NCBI GenBank assembly: GCA_029553375.1
Contig: JAKPCH010000017.1
Span: 1 to 57,739 of the forward strand
Reading direction: 5' to 3'
Source: Deltaproteobacteria bacterium
Lineage (GTDB): Bacteria; Desulfobacterota; Syntrophia; Syntrophales; UBA8958
Length of the DNA stretch: 57,739 nt
Below are positions 1 through 8,420 of this stretch, one piece after another (the stretch's first letter is position 1; the number at the start of each line of letters is the position of its first letter). A program made the position numbers and the translations under genes. Below the pieces are notes generated by a model. That model worked only from the letters and a program-made list of their open reading frames with translations, ran no database searches and had not been told where the DNA came from.

Positions 1-4
1 AAAT

Positions 5-35
5 GAGATGTTACGAATTAAGTATTGTGTCCCCC
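5..35 (+). repeat. 31-bp direct repeat, copy 1
   Basis: This copy is identical over 31 bases to positions 1142-1172 and in the same orientation. It contains the segment TTAAGTATTGTGTCCCC, lies 23 bp upstream of the orphan gene at 59, and with its twin brackets about 1.1 kb of less GC-rich DNA. It could be the end of a mobile or REP-like element; that class assignment is inference. Confidence 0.8.
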
Positions 36-58
36 TATTTACAAGGATTGCATGAACA

Positions 59-715
59 ATGATCGCAGGCATTATTGGCATGATTGTCGCGTTCGTCATT
101 GTTGTTTTGGTCATTTTTTGGGGAAAAAGGAAACTCGATCCAACGATCTCTCTGCCCCTCCATAATTTTCTGACATCGCAAGGATTTACCGTCATCGACC
201 GGACTGATCCCATTTTTGATGCCATCGCGGCTGCCTGCCGCCTTACTTTGTGTGATTCCTATATCGAGCAAATTTACAAGAGGGCGGGGGGTGATTATGC
301 CGTGTGTTGGCTGTCGAATGTCAACGGCCCCACTAAACATCTTGTGGCGGCAATTCCGAAGGCCGACACTAGGGGGACATGGGTCATGCTCTTTATCCCC
401 GGTATGAGGGGCGTGAGCGGAAAGATCATCCGCAAGGGTGTCGAATTGACCCTTTCCTCCAAGTTCAGAAAAGCCCAGGCGGGCGTTTTAGGTCAATCGG
501 CCATGGAATATGATCTTTATGTCGAGAAAAATGACCAGATAACGCCTCTTGGAGATGGGTTTTTCCATCTGCTTCCCCAGTGCGGAAACGTCATTATTCG
601 ATCGGCGGGCCCTATTGTTTTGGTCGAGAGAATCTCGCTCAATAGGGCGGAAGGGGGGGACCAGGAGGCAGGGGAACTGTTGCGGATAACGGAATTATTG
701 AAATCCCGGTTATAG
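59..715 (+). CDS. Hypothetical membrane-anchored protein between direct repeats
   Basis: The 218-residue protein has one N-terminal hydrophobic segment (about residues 2-21) followed by a soluble, mixed alpha/beta domain, so it is probably a single-pass protein with a cytoplasmic or periplasmic body. I recognise no family or catalytic motif. Its base composition is visibly less GC-rich and its codon use less C-ending than every neighbour, and it lies alone between the two copies of a 31-bp repeat, which suggests acquired DNA. The ATG at 59 is used because the hydrophobic segment begins there; the ATG at 52 is in another frame. A weak AAGGA lies about 12 bases upstream. That it is a real gene is likely; its function is unknown. 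Confidence 0.6.
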   Translation: MIAGIIGMIVAFVIVVLVIFWGKRKLDPTISLPLHNFLTSQGFTVIDRTDPIFDAIAAACRLTLCDSYIEQIYKRAGGDYAVCWLSNVNGPTKHLVAAIPKADTRGTWVMLFIPGMRGVSGKIIRKGVELTLSSKFRKAQAGVLGQSAMEYDLYVEKNDQITPLGDGFFHLLPQCGNVIIRSAGPIVLVERISLNRAEGGDQEAGELLRITELLKSRL

Positions 716-1141
716 GCAAGCTGACGTCATCAACAGGAGAGCATTCCTAAGATCTTGGCACTGGTGGCGAAAATTTCATGTTGTTTAAGGGTTCAGGCAT
801 GAGCCACGAAAAATGTAAAAATAACAATTCCTCACCGAGGGGTCAAAGGGGCGGCGGGATCACCCCGCTCTCCTCCCGTTGTTGTCGTGATCAAAGATAT
901 TTTCGGACCCCCTCCCGGGGATGGGTATCGGAGTTCCAATACAGTTTAACTATATGATATCATTGAGAAATCGGCGACGTTGAAAATTTGCTGTCGTGGT
1001 GAGGCTTCCGGGATTTTGAGATCCCGAAAGCCCCACCGGACAAGGGTTTGCGGATCGCCCTTCGGCGGGATTTTGCCGAGACGGGGGAGAAATTCGGGGA
1101 CACGATGACCGATTTCAGCTTAAAAATAGCCCAGTGAAAAC
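716..1141. other. 426-bp gene-free stretch with hairpins
   Basis: No open frame of useful length is present. Visible structure includes a hairpin at 1004-1031 (GCTTCCGGGAT paired with ATCCCGAAAGC) without a T-run, and an inverted pair GGGGACAC at 1096-1103 and GTGTCCCC at 1164-1171, the latter inside the second 31-bp repeat. The stretch looks like the non-coding flank of a former mobile element rather than a promoter region; this is inference. Confidence 0.5.
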
Positions 1142-1172
1142 GAGATGTTACGAATTAAGTATTGTGTCCCCC
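1142..1172 (+). repeat. 31-bp direct repeat, copy 2, fused into the 3' end of a gene
   Basis: Identical to positions 5-35. Read on the minus strand, this copy provides the final codons and the TAA stop (1148-1150) of the TsaC-type gene, adding a tail close to SGDTILNS after the conserved end of the domain. With GGGGACAC at 1096-1103 it forms an inverted pair, so it may be one arm of an imperfect palindromic element. Confidence 0.8.
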
Positions 1173-2587
1173 GATTTCGCCCGGGAGAGGCGGTCGTTGA
1201 TGGCGACCCCCAGGCCGTGGGGGGGAACGCGCTCGGCGACGATGAGGCGCAGGCCCAGGCGGTCGAGGCGGCGCAGGGCCTGATAGAGGTTCGCCGCCGC
1301 CTCCCTCAGGTCCCCCTTCGGGCTCAGGACGGCCACTTGACCCCGGACGGGGCCGGGGGGGTCCTGAAAGAGGAGGAGGCCGACATCGGGTCGGTCTCCG
1401 TAGGGACGGGCGTCGTCCACGAGGAACAGGGGGGTCCGGGGGGCGTAGTGGGAGGCGAGCATCCCGGGGCTGGCGCCGCCGGCGCCCCGGGGGACCGGTA
1501 ACTCCACCTCCCCCGTCACCTCCCGGATCTCCTCGGGGGCGAGACCGCCGGGGCGCAGGACGACCGTCCTGCCGCCCGCCAGGGCCAGGACGGTCGATTC
1601 GATCCCCACCCGGCAGGCACCCCCGTCGATGATCTCGTCGTAGAGGCCGTGGAGCTGTTCGTCCACGTGGCGGGCCGTGGTGGGGCTGGTCCGGCCGAAG
1701 GCGTTGGCGCTGGGGGCGGCGACGGGCGTTTCGGCCAGGGCGATCAACTCCCGGGCCCACCGGTTGGCGGGCATGCGCACGGCGACGGTTCCGTGGCCCG
1801 CCGTCACGATATCGGGTACCGTCTCCCTCTTGGGCAGGACGAGGGTCAAGGGGCCCGGCCAGAAACGGTCCATGAGCCTCCTGGCCGCCGGGGGGATCTC
1901 CGTGACCAGGGCCGCCACCTCCGCGGGGTCGGCGACGTGGACGATGAGGGGATCGTGGAGGGGGCGTCTCTTGACCTCGAAGATCCGGGCCACCGCCGTG
2001 GGGTTCAGGGCGTCGGCGCCGAGGCCGTAGACCGTCTCCGTCGGGAAGGCGACGAGGCCGCCCCGGCGGATCGCCGCGGCGCCCCGGCGGACTACGGCGG
2101 AGACGCTGCGCGGACCCTCGGGGTGGTCGAGGATCCAGCGGACCGCATCCGGGAGGTCATGGAAGACGAAGACGTCGGGGGCCAGGTCGCCGAGGAGGCG
2201 GAAACCCCGCGGCGTCAGGATATAGAGACCACAGAGTCCCGCCCCCTCGGCGGCCTCCACCAGGCGCGGGTCGTCGGCGACGAAGAAGGAACCCTCGGTT
2301 CGGACGCCCAGGCTCCGGACCGCCTCCCCCAGGCGGCGGGAGAGATCACCGGCCTCCCCCGCGGGGAGGGGGCACAGACCGGAGAAGACGTCCCCCCCCG
2401 CGGCGAGGGGCCCCCCGACACCCCCATCGGGACCGTCCCCCCCGGCGGCCGCCAGGAAGAGATCGTAAGAGGCCCTCAGCCCCCCCAGGGCCGCGACGGC
2501 CTCGGTGGGCAGTTCCCCGCCGCTAGCCGGATGGGGGGAGGAAAACACGCCGGACAGGAGAAAAACGGCCTTTTTACCCTTTGCCAC
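1148..2587 (-). CDS. Threonylcarbamoyl-AMP synthase (TsaC/Sua5) with N-terminal HAD-like domain
   Basis: TsaC/Sua5 enzymes condense threonine, bicarbonate and ATP to threonylcarbamoyl-AMP, the first step of tRNA t6A37 synthesis, in the cytoplasm. The YrdC core starts near residue 163 and shows FPTETVYGLG (181-190), a KRRPLHDPLIVH segment (206-217) and APSAN; a C-terminal Sua5-type domain follows to about residue 470. Residues 1-155 resemble a degraded HAD phosphatase: KAVFLLSGVF stands where KAVFLDRDGV is expected, so the catalytic aspartates are missing, and VADDPRLVEAAEGAGL resembles the last HAD motif. At 479 residues it is longer than ordinary Sua5 (about 340). The last eight residues come from the 31-bp repeat. 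It is divergent from the AI-2E transporter gene. Confidence 0.9.
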   Translation of the reverse strand: MAKGKKAVFLLSGVFSSPHPASGGELPTEAVAALGGLRASYDLFLAAAGGDGPDGGVGGPLAAGGDVFSGLCPLPAGEAGDLSRRLGEAVRSLGVRTEGSFFVADDPRLVEAAEGAGLCGLYILTPRGFRLLGDLAPDVFVFHDLPDAVRWILDHPEGPRSVSAVVRRGAAAIRRGGLVAFPTETVYGLGADALNPTAVARIFEVKRRPLHDPLIVHVADPAEVAALVTEIPPAARRLMDRFWPGPLTLVLPKRETVPDIVTAGHGTVAVRMPANRWARELIALAETPVAAPSANAFGRTSPTTARHVDEQLHGLYDEIIDGGACRVGIESTVLALAGGRTVVLRPGGLAPEEIREVTGEVELPVPRGAGGASPGMLASHYAPRTPLFLVDDARPYGDRPDVGLLLFQDPPGPVRGQVAVLSPKGDLREAAANLYQALRRLDRLGLRLIVAERVPPHGLGVAINDRLSRAKSGDTILNS

Positions 2588-2749
2588 GCCTCATACCCCT
2601 CTTCGTCAACCGTCTTCGGCCTTCTATGGCACGTCCGCGGCGTCGTTTCAAGGGCCCCGGGGCGTGTTTCCCTCACGGCGCCACGGCGGGGGCGTCGCGG
2701 ACCCGGACGGGCCTTGATCGGGGCGGACTTTTCGTATAAGGTCCCCTTC

Positions 2750-3808
2750 ATGGAAAGGGAGACGACGAGAAGGATCCTGTTCCTGGCCCTCCTGGGTCTC
2801 GTGACCCTCCTGTTTCTCTACCTCCTGCGTCCCTTTTTCTACGCCGTCTTCTGGGCCGCCGTCATCGCCGTCGTCTTCCACCCCCTCTTCGCCTTTTTCC
2901 GCCGCCAGAACACCCCCCCCAACGTCGCCGCCGCCCTGGTCATGGTCGTCATCCTCTTCGCCCTCTTTCTGCCCGCCGTCCTCCTCGGGAGCCTCCTCCT
3001 CGCCGAGTCCCTCGATCTCTACAACTCCCTCGACATGGACGCCGCCACCATCGACCGGCACCTGAGGGACCTCTCCCGGGAACTGTCCCAGTATCCCCTC
3101 TTGGCGAAGGTCAGGATCGACACCTCCTTCCTCATGGAGCGCCTGGCGGAGCTGCTCAAGGGCCTCTCCGGCTACATCTGGCAGAGTCTCAAGGGCCTCA
3201 CCCAGAACACCATCATCTTCGTCGCCCAGCTCGCCATCATGTTCTACACCCTCTTCTTCTTCGTCCGCGACGGGGAGTCCTTCCTGAGGTGGGTGACGAA
3301 GCACCGGCCCCTGGGAGGGGGTCGGGAAGCCCTCCTCTTCTCCCGCTTCGTCGTCACCGCCCGGGCCACCCTCAAGGTCACCCTCCTCATCGGCGGCCTC
3401 CAGGGTTTCCTGGGCGGGGTCCTCTTCTATCTCCTCGGCATCAAGGGGGCCCTGACGTGGGGGGTGATCATGGTGGGCGCCTCCATCTTGCCCGGGATCG
3501 GCTGTTCCATCGTCTGGGCGCCCGCGGGCCTCATCATGATCATCCAGGGGTATATCTGGCAGGGGATCCTCATCCTCGTCTACGGCGTCTTGGTCATCAG
3601 CATGGTCGACAACCTCCTGCGGCCCCTCCTCTTGGGTCACGACGTCCAGATGCACCCCCTCATGATCTTCCTCTCCACCCTGGGGGGTATCGTCCTCTTC
3701 GGCCTCACGGGCTTCGTCCTGGGTCCCGTCATCGCCTCCCTCCTCCTCTCCTGCTGGCGCATCTACGAGGAGGACATCCGGGAAAAGGAGACGGCGGGCG
3801 GAGAATGA
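2750..3808 (+). CDS. AI-2E family transporter (PerM/YdiK type)
   Basis: A 352-residue inner-membrane protein of the AI-2E exporter/PerM family. Two hydrophobic segments occupy about residues 8-60, a third lies near 70-85, an amphipathic soluble stretch follows (about 90-150), and a hydrophobic C-terminal half (about 155-340) contains the family-typical MVGASILPGIG and DNLLRPLLLG segments. Members export small molecules or act in Na+/H+ exchange; the substrate cannot be read from sequence. The frame is open far upstream, but residues before MERETTRR are antisense to tsaC, so the ATG at 2750 is chosen. The stop overlaps the start of the next gene (ATGA), so the two are probably translationally coupled. 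Confidence 0.9.
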   Translation: MERETTRRILFLALLGLVTLLFLYLLRPFFYAVFWAAVIAVVFHPLFAFFRRQNTPPNVAAALVMVVILFALFLPAVLLGSLLLAESLDLYNSLDMDAATIDRHLRDLSRELSQYPLLAKVRIDTSFLMERLAELLKGLSGYIWQSLKGLTQNTIIFVAQLAIMFYTLFFFVRDGESFLRWVTKHRPLGGGREALLFSRFVVTARATLKVTLLIGGLQGFLGGVLFYLLGIKGALTWGVIMVGASILPGIGCSIVWAPAGLIMIIQGYIWQGILILVYGVLVISMVDNLLRPLLLGHDVQMHPLMIFLSTLGGIVLFGLTGFVLGPVIASLLLSCWRIYEEDIREKETAGGE

Positions 3809-4710
3809 TGAAGGAACTGACCGTCGACGACTACCCCCTCCTGGAGCCCTTCTTCGCCCGCCAGACCTACCGCCTGGGCATCTATTCCCTCCCCTCCCTC
3901 ATCGCCTGGAGCCAACCTCCCCGGGTTTACCGCTGGGGGATCGCCGAGGGCCTGGTCCTCGTGACGAGCGACGCCCTCGACCGGCCCGACGAGCCTTGCC
4001 TCGTCATGCCCGTGGGGGGGACGAAGGCCCCCTCCCCGGCGGAACTCCGGGCCCTCCTCGCCGGGTCGCCCTACGGCGGTTACTGTTTCGTCCCCGGGGA
4101 CTACGTGGAAGAGGCGGGCAGGGGGGAGATAGAGAGGCATTTCCGCCTCGGCCTCCAGGAGGGATACGAGGACTACCTCTATCGGAAAGAGGACCTCGCG
4201 ACCCTCCGGGGCAACAGGTACGTCCGGAAGCGGAACCTCATCCACCAGTTCGAGAGGAATTACGTCGCCTCGGGGCGGGTCGAGACGGCTCCCCTGACGG
4301 CGGGGGACGTCCCGGCCTGCCTGGACTTCCTGGAGGAGTGGTGCCGGGCGAGGGGACAACGGCCGAAGGGGCCCTCCTTGGCCGCCGAGGTCGCCGCGGC
4401 GCGAAGGGCCCTCCGAACGGTGGGCGTCCTGCCCTGGCGGGGTCTGATGATCCGCGTCGACGGCCGGGTGTGCGCCTTCGCCCTCGCCTCCCGTCTCACG
4501 GACCTAATCGGCGTCCTCAACTTCGAGAAGGCCCTCCCCTCCGTCAAGGGCCTCTACCAGTACCTGGACCGGGAGGCGGCCCGTCTCCTCTTCCCGGCGG
4601 AGACCTTCATCAACAAGGAGAGCGACATGGGGGTCCCCGCCCTGGCCGTCATGAAGAGATCCTACGGCCCCGTGGAGACGATCAGTTCCTACCGCCTGAC
4701 CCCGCGTTGA
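3805..4710 (+). CDS. DUF2156 (phosphatidylglycerol lysyltransferase C-terminal-like) protein
   Basis: A 301-residue soluble protein matching the DUF2156/LPG_synthase_C fold, a tandem GNAT-like domain also found at the end of MprF. Visible family features are the N-terminal LTVDDYPLLEPFF, RGNRYVRKRNLIHQF near the middle, and the C-terminal VKGLYQYLDREAARLLF and NKESDMGVPAL segments. No membrane segments are present, so it lacks the flippase half of MprF; whether it aminoacylates lipid is not known. The start ATG at 3805 overlaps the upstream stop, and a second ATG follows at 3808. It converges with metG, leaving a 3-bp gap. Confidence 0.85.
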   Translation: MMKELTVDDYPLLEPFFARQTYRLGIYSLPSLIAWSQPPRVYRWGIAEGLVLVTSDALDRPDEPCLVMPVGGTKAPSPAELRALLAGSPYGGYCFVPGDYVEEAGRGEIERHFRLGLQEGYEDYLYRKEDLATLRGNRYVRKRNLIHQFERNYVASGRVETAPLTAGDVPACLDFLEEWCRARGQRPKGPSLAAEVAAARRALRTVGVLPWRGLMIRVDGRVCAFALASRLTDLIGVLNFEKALPSVKGLYQYLDREAARLLFPAETFINKESDMGVPALAVMKRSYGPVETISSYRLTPR

Positions 4711-4713
4711 CCC

Positions 4714-6615
4714 CTACCTGACCCTCGCACCCGTCTTCGGCGGCCGGTCGCAGGTGATGAGGGTGAGGCCCCCTTCCGTGTCCGTCGCCAGGAGCATCCC
4801 CCGGGACTCGACGCCCATGAGCTTCGTCGGTTTCAGGTTGGCGACGACGACGATGTAGCGGCCCACCATCTCCTCCGGCTTGTAGTCCTTGGCCATGCCG
4901 GCGACGATCTGGCGCTCCTCGCCCATGTCGATGGTGAGCTTCAGGAGCTTGTTGGACTTGGGGACGGCCTCGGCGGTGATGACCTTCGCCACCCGGAGGT
5001 CGATCTTCTCGAAATCCTCGTAGGTTATCTCCGGTTTTACGGGTTCCATGACGGTTTTCCTTTCCGGCGGGGCCTTCTCCTCCCGGACGTACTCCACCCG
5101 CGGGAAGAGGGCCTCGATCCTGGTTAACTTGTTGCCCTCGGGCAGGCCGCCCCAGTTCTCGATGGAGTCCAGCCTCACCCCCTTGCCGTCCAGACCAAGG
5201 GCCCCGAGGATCTTTTCGGCCGTGCCGGGCATGAAGGGGGAGATGAGGACGGCGATGACCCTCAGGGCCTCCAGGCAGTTGTAGATGACCGTGTCGAGAC
5301 GGTCGCGACGCGAGGGGTCCTTGGCAAGGTTCCAGGGCTCTCCCTCGACGATGTACCTGTTGACCATGTTGATGAATTCCCAGATGGCGATCAGGGCCTT
5401 GTGGAGGGAGAGGTGCTCGAAGTTCTCCCTCGTCTCCCCCAGGGCCCGCTGCGCCCCCTCCCTCAGGGCCCCGTCGGCGTCCGCCTCGGCCCCCCGGGGC
5501 GGGACCTCGCCCTTGGCGAACTTGAAGGCCATGGCCAGGACGCGGCTCGCGAGGTTCCCCAGGTCGTTGGCCAGATCGGAGTTGAGGCGCTGGACCAGGG
5601 CCTCCTCGCTGAAGCTGGAGTCCAGGCCGAAGACCATGTCCCTCAGGAGGAAGTAGCGGAAGGCGTCGAGGCCGTACTTGTCCTTCAGGTCGAGGGGCTT
5701 GACGACGTTGCCGAGGCTCTTGGACATCTTGCTCTGGTCCACGTTCCAGTAGCCGTGGACGTTGAGGTGGGCGTAGGGCTCCAGGCCCGCCGCCTTGAGC
5801 ATCGTGGGCCAGTAGATCCCGTGGGGCTTGAGGATGTCCTTGGCGATGAGGTGCTGGGCCACGGGCCAGAAGACCCGGAAGTCCGCACCGTCGGGGTAGC
5901 CGATGCCCGTGATGTAGTTGATCAGGGCGTCGAACCACACGTAGGTGACATAGGCCTCGTCGAAGGGGAGGGTGATGCCCCAGGTGAGGCGCGTCTTGGG
6001 GCGGGAGATGCACAGGTCCTCCAGGGGTTCCCTCAGAAAGGCCAGGACCTCGTTGCGGTACCGCTCCGGCCTGATGAAATCGGGGTTTTTCTTGATATGA
6101 TCGATCAGCCAGTCCTGGTAGTTGCTCATCCGGAAGAAATAGTTGCTCTCCTTCCGGAACTCGGGGGCCGTCTTGTGGTCCGGGCAGAGGCCGTCCACCA
6201 GCTCCTTGTCCGTGTAGAAACGCTCACAGCCCACGCAGTAGTAGCCCTCGTAGTGGCCGAAGTAGATCTCGCCGGCGTCGTAGACCTTCCTGAGGACGTA
6301 TTCGACGACCCGCACGTGGTTCTCGTCCGTCGTGCGGATGAAGTAGTCGTTGGTGATGTTCAGCTGGGGCCACAGGGCCCTGAACTGGGCGCTGACCATG
6401 TCCGTGTAGGCCTGGGGGTCCATCCCTGCCTTGGCGGCCGCCTCGGCGATCTTGTCGCCGTGCTCGTCCGTCCCCGTCAGGAAGAAGGTCCTGTGACCCG
6501 CCGCGCGGTGGTAACGGGCCAGGACGTCGGCCACGATGGTCGTGTAGGCGTGACCGATGTGGGGTGAGGCGTTGACGTAATAGATGGGGGTGGTGATGTA
6601 GTATGCCTTTTCCAT
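4714..6615 (-). CDS. metG: Methionyl-tRNA synthetase with C-terminal tRNA-binding domain
   Basis: Charges tRNA-Met with methionine. The 633-residue protein has the class I signature HIGH (19-22), a zinc knuckle (C127, C130, C144, H147), the KMSKS loop at 296-300, an anticodon-binding helical region, and a C-terminal EMAP/Trbp111-like domain (about 530-633, including RVAKVITAEAVPKSNKLLKL), as in dimeric bacterial MetRS. A KTVMEPVKPEITYEDF linker precedes the last domain. It is the last gene of the run tmk-holB-ricT-metG, an order partly conserved in Firmicutes (tmk...holB-yaaT...metS). ATG at 6613-6615; 15 bp separate it from ricT. Confidence 0.97.
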   Translation of the reverse strand: MEKAYYITTPIYYVNASPHIGHAYTTIVADVLARYHRAAGHRTFFLTGTDEHGDKIAEAAAKAGMDPQAYTDMVSAQFRALWPQLNITNDYFIRTTDENHVRVVEYVLRKVYDAGEIYFGHYEGYYCVGCERFYTDKELVDGLCPDHKTAPEFRKESNYFFRMSNYQDWLIDHIKKNPDFIRPERYRNEVLAFLREPLEDLCISRPKTRLTWGITLPFDEAYVTYVWFDALINYITGIGYPDGADFRVFWPVAQHLIAKDILKPHGIYWPTMLKAAGLEPYAHLNVHGYWNVDQSKMSKSLGNVVKPLDLKDKYGLDAFRYFLLRDMVFGLDSSFSEEALVQRLNSDLANDLGNLASRVLAMAFKFAKGEVPPRGAEADADGALREGAQRALGETRENFEHLSLHKALIAIWEFINMVNRYIVEGEPWNLAKDPSRRDRLDTVIYNCLEALRVIAVLISPFMPGTAEKILGALGLDGKGVRLDSIENWGGLPEGNKLTRIEALFPRVEYVREEKAPPERKTVMEPVKPEITYEDFEKIDLRVAKVITAEAVPKSNKLLKLTIDMGEERQIVAGMAKDYKPEEMVGRYIVVVANLKPTKLMGVESRGMLLATDTEGGLTLITCDRPPKTGARVR

Positions 6616-6630
6616 GGGCGACCTCGCTTG

Positions 6631-7446
6631 TCAGTTCTTGAGTTCGTCGAGGGGCAGGGTGACCTCCCGGCCGCTCTCCAGGGCGACCACCAGCTCGCGG
6701 TTGAGGATGTTCTGCCGGATCACCTTCCCCCGTCCCTGGGGGGTGGTGATGGTCTTGCCGCATTTGGGCATGTCCTTCCGCAGGTCGAGGTAGACCTCGT
6801 ATTCGTAGGCCAGACAGCACATCAGGCGCCCGCAGAGGCCGGAGATCTTTTCCGGGTTCAGGGACATCCCCTGCTCCTTGGCCATCTTCACCGTGACCCT
6901 GTCAAGGTTCTGGAGGGCGCGGGCGCAGCAGACCTCCCGGCCGCAGATCCCCAGCCCCCTCACCAGGCGGGCCTCCTGGCGGGCGCCGATCTGGCGGAGC
7001 TCGATGCGGGTCCGGAACCGCTGGACGAGGTCCTTCACCAGTTCCCGGAAGTCCACGCGGTTTTCCGCCGTGAAGTAGAAGATGACCTTGCTCCGGTCGA
7101 AGAGGCACTCGACGTCGATGACCTTCATGGGCAGGCCCCGCAGCTTGACCCGCTCGATGCAGAAGTCCTTGGCCTCTCCCTCGAGCCTCCGGTTCTCGGC
7201 GAGGGTGTGGAGATCGTCGTCGTCGGCCCTTCTCAGGACCTGGGGCAGCGCGGGCGGTTCCGCCTGCCCGCAGGGTTGGGGAGGGGAGGCGACCTCGCCC
7301 AGGGCCGGGCCCTGGTCCGTCTCCACGACGACGAGGTCCCCGGGGCACAGGGTGATCGTGGTCAGGAAGAACCGGAAGCTCTCCCCTTCCCTCTTGACCC
7401 TCACCCCGACGACCTGCTCCTTCTTGTCCGTCTCTCCCGTCGTCAT
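6631..7446 (-). CDS. ricT: PSP1-domain protein RicT/YaaT
   Basis: A 271-residue PSP1 (YaaT) family protein. In Bacillus subtilis RicT forms an Fe-S complex with RicA and RicF that affects RNase Y-dependent RNA processing and sporulation; no RicA or RicF gene is seen here, so the role is uncertain. The cysteine-rich core is clear: CGREVCCARAL and GLCGRLMCCLAYE supply most of the conserved cysteines. The N-terminus carries a short strand-rich part (VVGVRVKREGESFRFF) and the C-terminus ends in a small beta-rich segment. Its ATG overlaps the holB TGA (ATGA), indicating translational coupling, and it sits between holB and metG as in many bacteria. Confidence 0.92.
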   Translation of the reverse strand: MTTGETDKKEQVVGVRVKREGESFRFFLTTITLCPGDLVVVETDQGPALGEVASPPQPCGQAEPPALPQVLRRADDDDLHTLAENRRLEGEAKDFCIERVKLRGLPMKVIDVECLFDRSKVIFYFTAENRVDFRELVKDLVQRFRTRIELRQIGARQEARLVRGLGICGREVCCARALQNLDRVTVKMAKEQGMSLNPEKISGLCGRLMCCLAYEYEVYLDLRKDMPKCGKTITTPQGRGKVIRQNILNRELVVALESGREVTLPLDELKN

Positions 7447-8420
7447 AGGGCCAGCTTAAACACAGTGGTCTCTAAAGTCAACGTTTTGTTGGCGTTTTGC
7501 TCGATGAGGCGGAGGGCTTCATCGAGGAGACGGCAGTTTCTGAGGAGGGCCTTCGTCCCCAGGCGCACCGCCGTCCCCTCGGCCTCCCGCCGCCGCTCCC
7601 TCAGGACCACGGGGGCCTCGGGTCCCAGCGCCGCCAGGACGAGGGCGTCCCGGAAGAAGACCTTGAGGATCCCCAGGGCCTCCGCCAGGTTGTCCCGCTC
7701 CCTCCCCAGGAGGGAGATGAGGGAGAGGACCCTCAGGGGCCGGGGCCGCGTCTCGTCGGCGGCGCAGAGGACGATCTCCTCGCATCTCTTCAGGTAGCCC
7801 TCCTTGTGGAGAAGGAGGGCGTGGCGGATGCTTCCCCCCGCGGCCGCGGCGAGGAAGGCCGCCGTTTCCCCGTCGAGACCCGCCTCCTCCCGGAGGTGAA
7901 GGGCGACCTCTGCCGCCGCCAGGGGCGAGAAGGTGAGGCGCTGGCACCGGGAGAGGATCGTGGGGGGGAGCTGAAGGGGCCTGGAGGTGACGAGGATCAG
8001 GGTATTGGCCGCCGTGGGTTCCTCGAGGGTCTTCAGGAGGGCGTTGGCCGCCGGGGGATTCATCCGGTCCGCCTCGTCGACGATGACCACCCTCCTGGGG
8101 CCCTCGAGGGGATGGAGGGCCATCATCTCCATAAGACCCCTGATCTCCCCGATCTTGATGAAGGCCCCCTCCGGGGCCAGGGTGAGGACGTCGGGATGAC
8201 AGGCCCGCTCGATCTTCAGGCACGTCCCGCAGACCCCGCAGCCCTCGCCGTCTCTCGCCTCCCGGCAGAGGAGGGCCCGGGCGAAGGCCGTCGCCACCTT
8301 CTTCTTGCCGATGCCGTCCATCCCGCAGAAGAGGTAGGCGTGGGCGACCCTCCCCTTCGCGACGGCCCTCTTCAACAGGGCGATGGGACCGTCGTGCCCC
8401 CTGATACCCCTATAGGACAT
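7443..8420 (-). CDS. holB: DNA polymerase III subunit delta-prime
   Basis: Clamp-loader AAA+ subunit, 325 residues. Features are AHAYLFCGMDGIGKKK (Walker A-like P-loop), a four-cysteine zinc module (CREARDGEGCGVCGTCLK), VVIVDEADRMNPPAANALLKTLEEP (sensor and SRC-adjacent helix) and ILSRCQRL (SRC motif). The open frame continues upstream, but those residues are antisense/shadow of tmk, and MSYRGIRGHD is a natural delta-prime N-terminus, so the ATG at 8418-8420 is chosen; it overlaps the end of tmk by 11 bp. Zinc module and P-loop are both kept, so it may also act as a gamma/tau-like ATP-binding protein; holB is the better call because of its tmk-ricT neighbours. Confidence 0.92.
   Translation of the reverse strand: MSYRGIRGHDGPIALLKRAVAKGRVAHAYLFCGMDGIGKKKVATAFARALLCREARDGEGCGVCGTCLKIERACHPDVLTLAPEGAFIKIGEIRGLMEMMALHPLEGPRRVVIVDEADRMNPPAANALLKTLEEPTAANTLILVTSRPLQLPPTILSRCQRLTFSPLAAAEVALHLREEAGLDGETAAFLAAAAGGSIRHALLLHKEGYLKRCEEIVLCAADETRPRPLRVLSLISLLGRERDNLAEALGILKVFFRDALVLAALGPEAPVVLRERRREAEGTAVRLGTKALLRNCRLLDEALRLIEQNANKTLTLETTVFKLAL

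Noticed and set aside
716-1141. Transposase or CRISPR array in the repeat-bracketed region
   Set aside because: No transposase frame and only two repeat copies 1.1 kb apart, so neither is supported.
1649-2749. Extension of the AI-2E transporter gene to 719 residues
   Set aside because: The extra sequence is the antisense of tsaC; GC-rich genes leave long open shadow frames.
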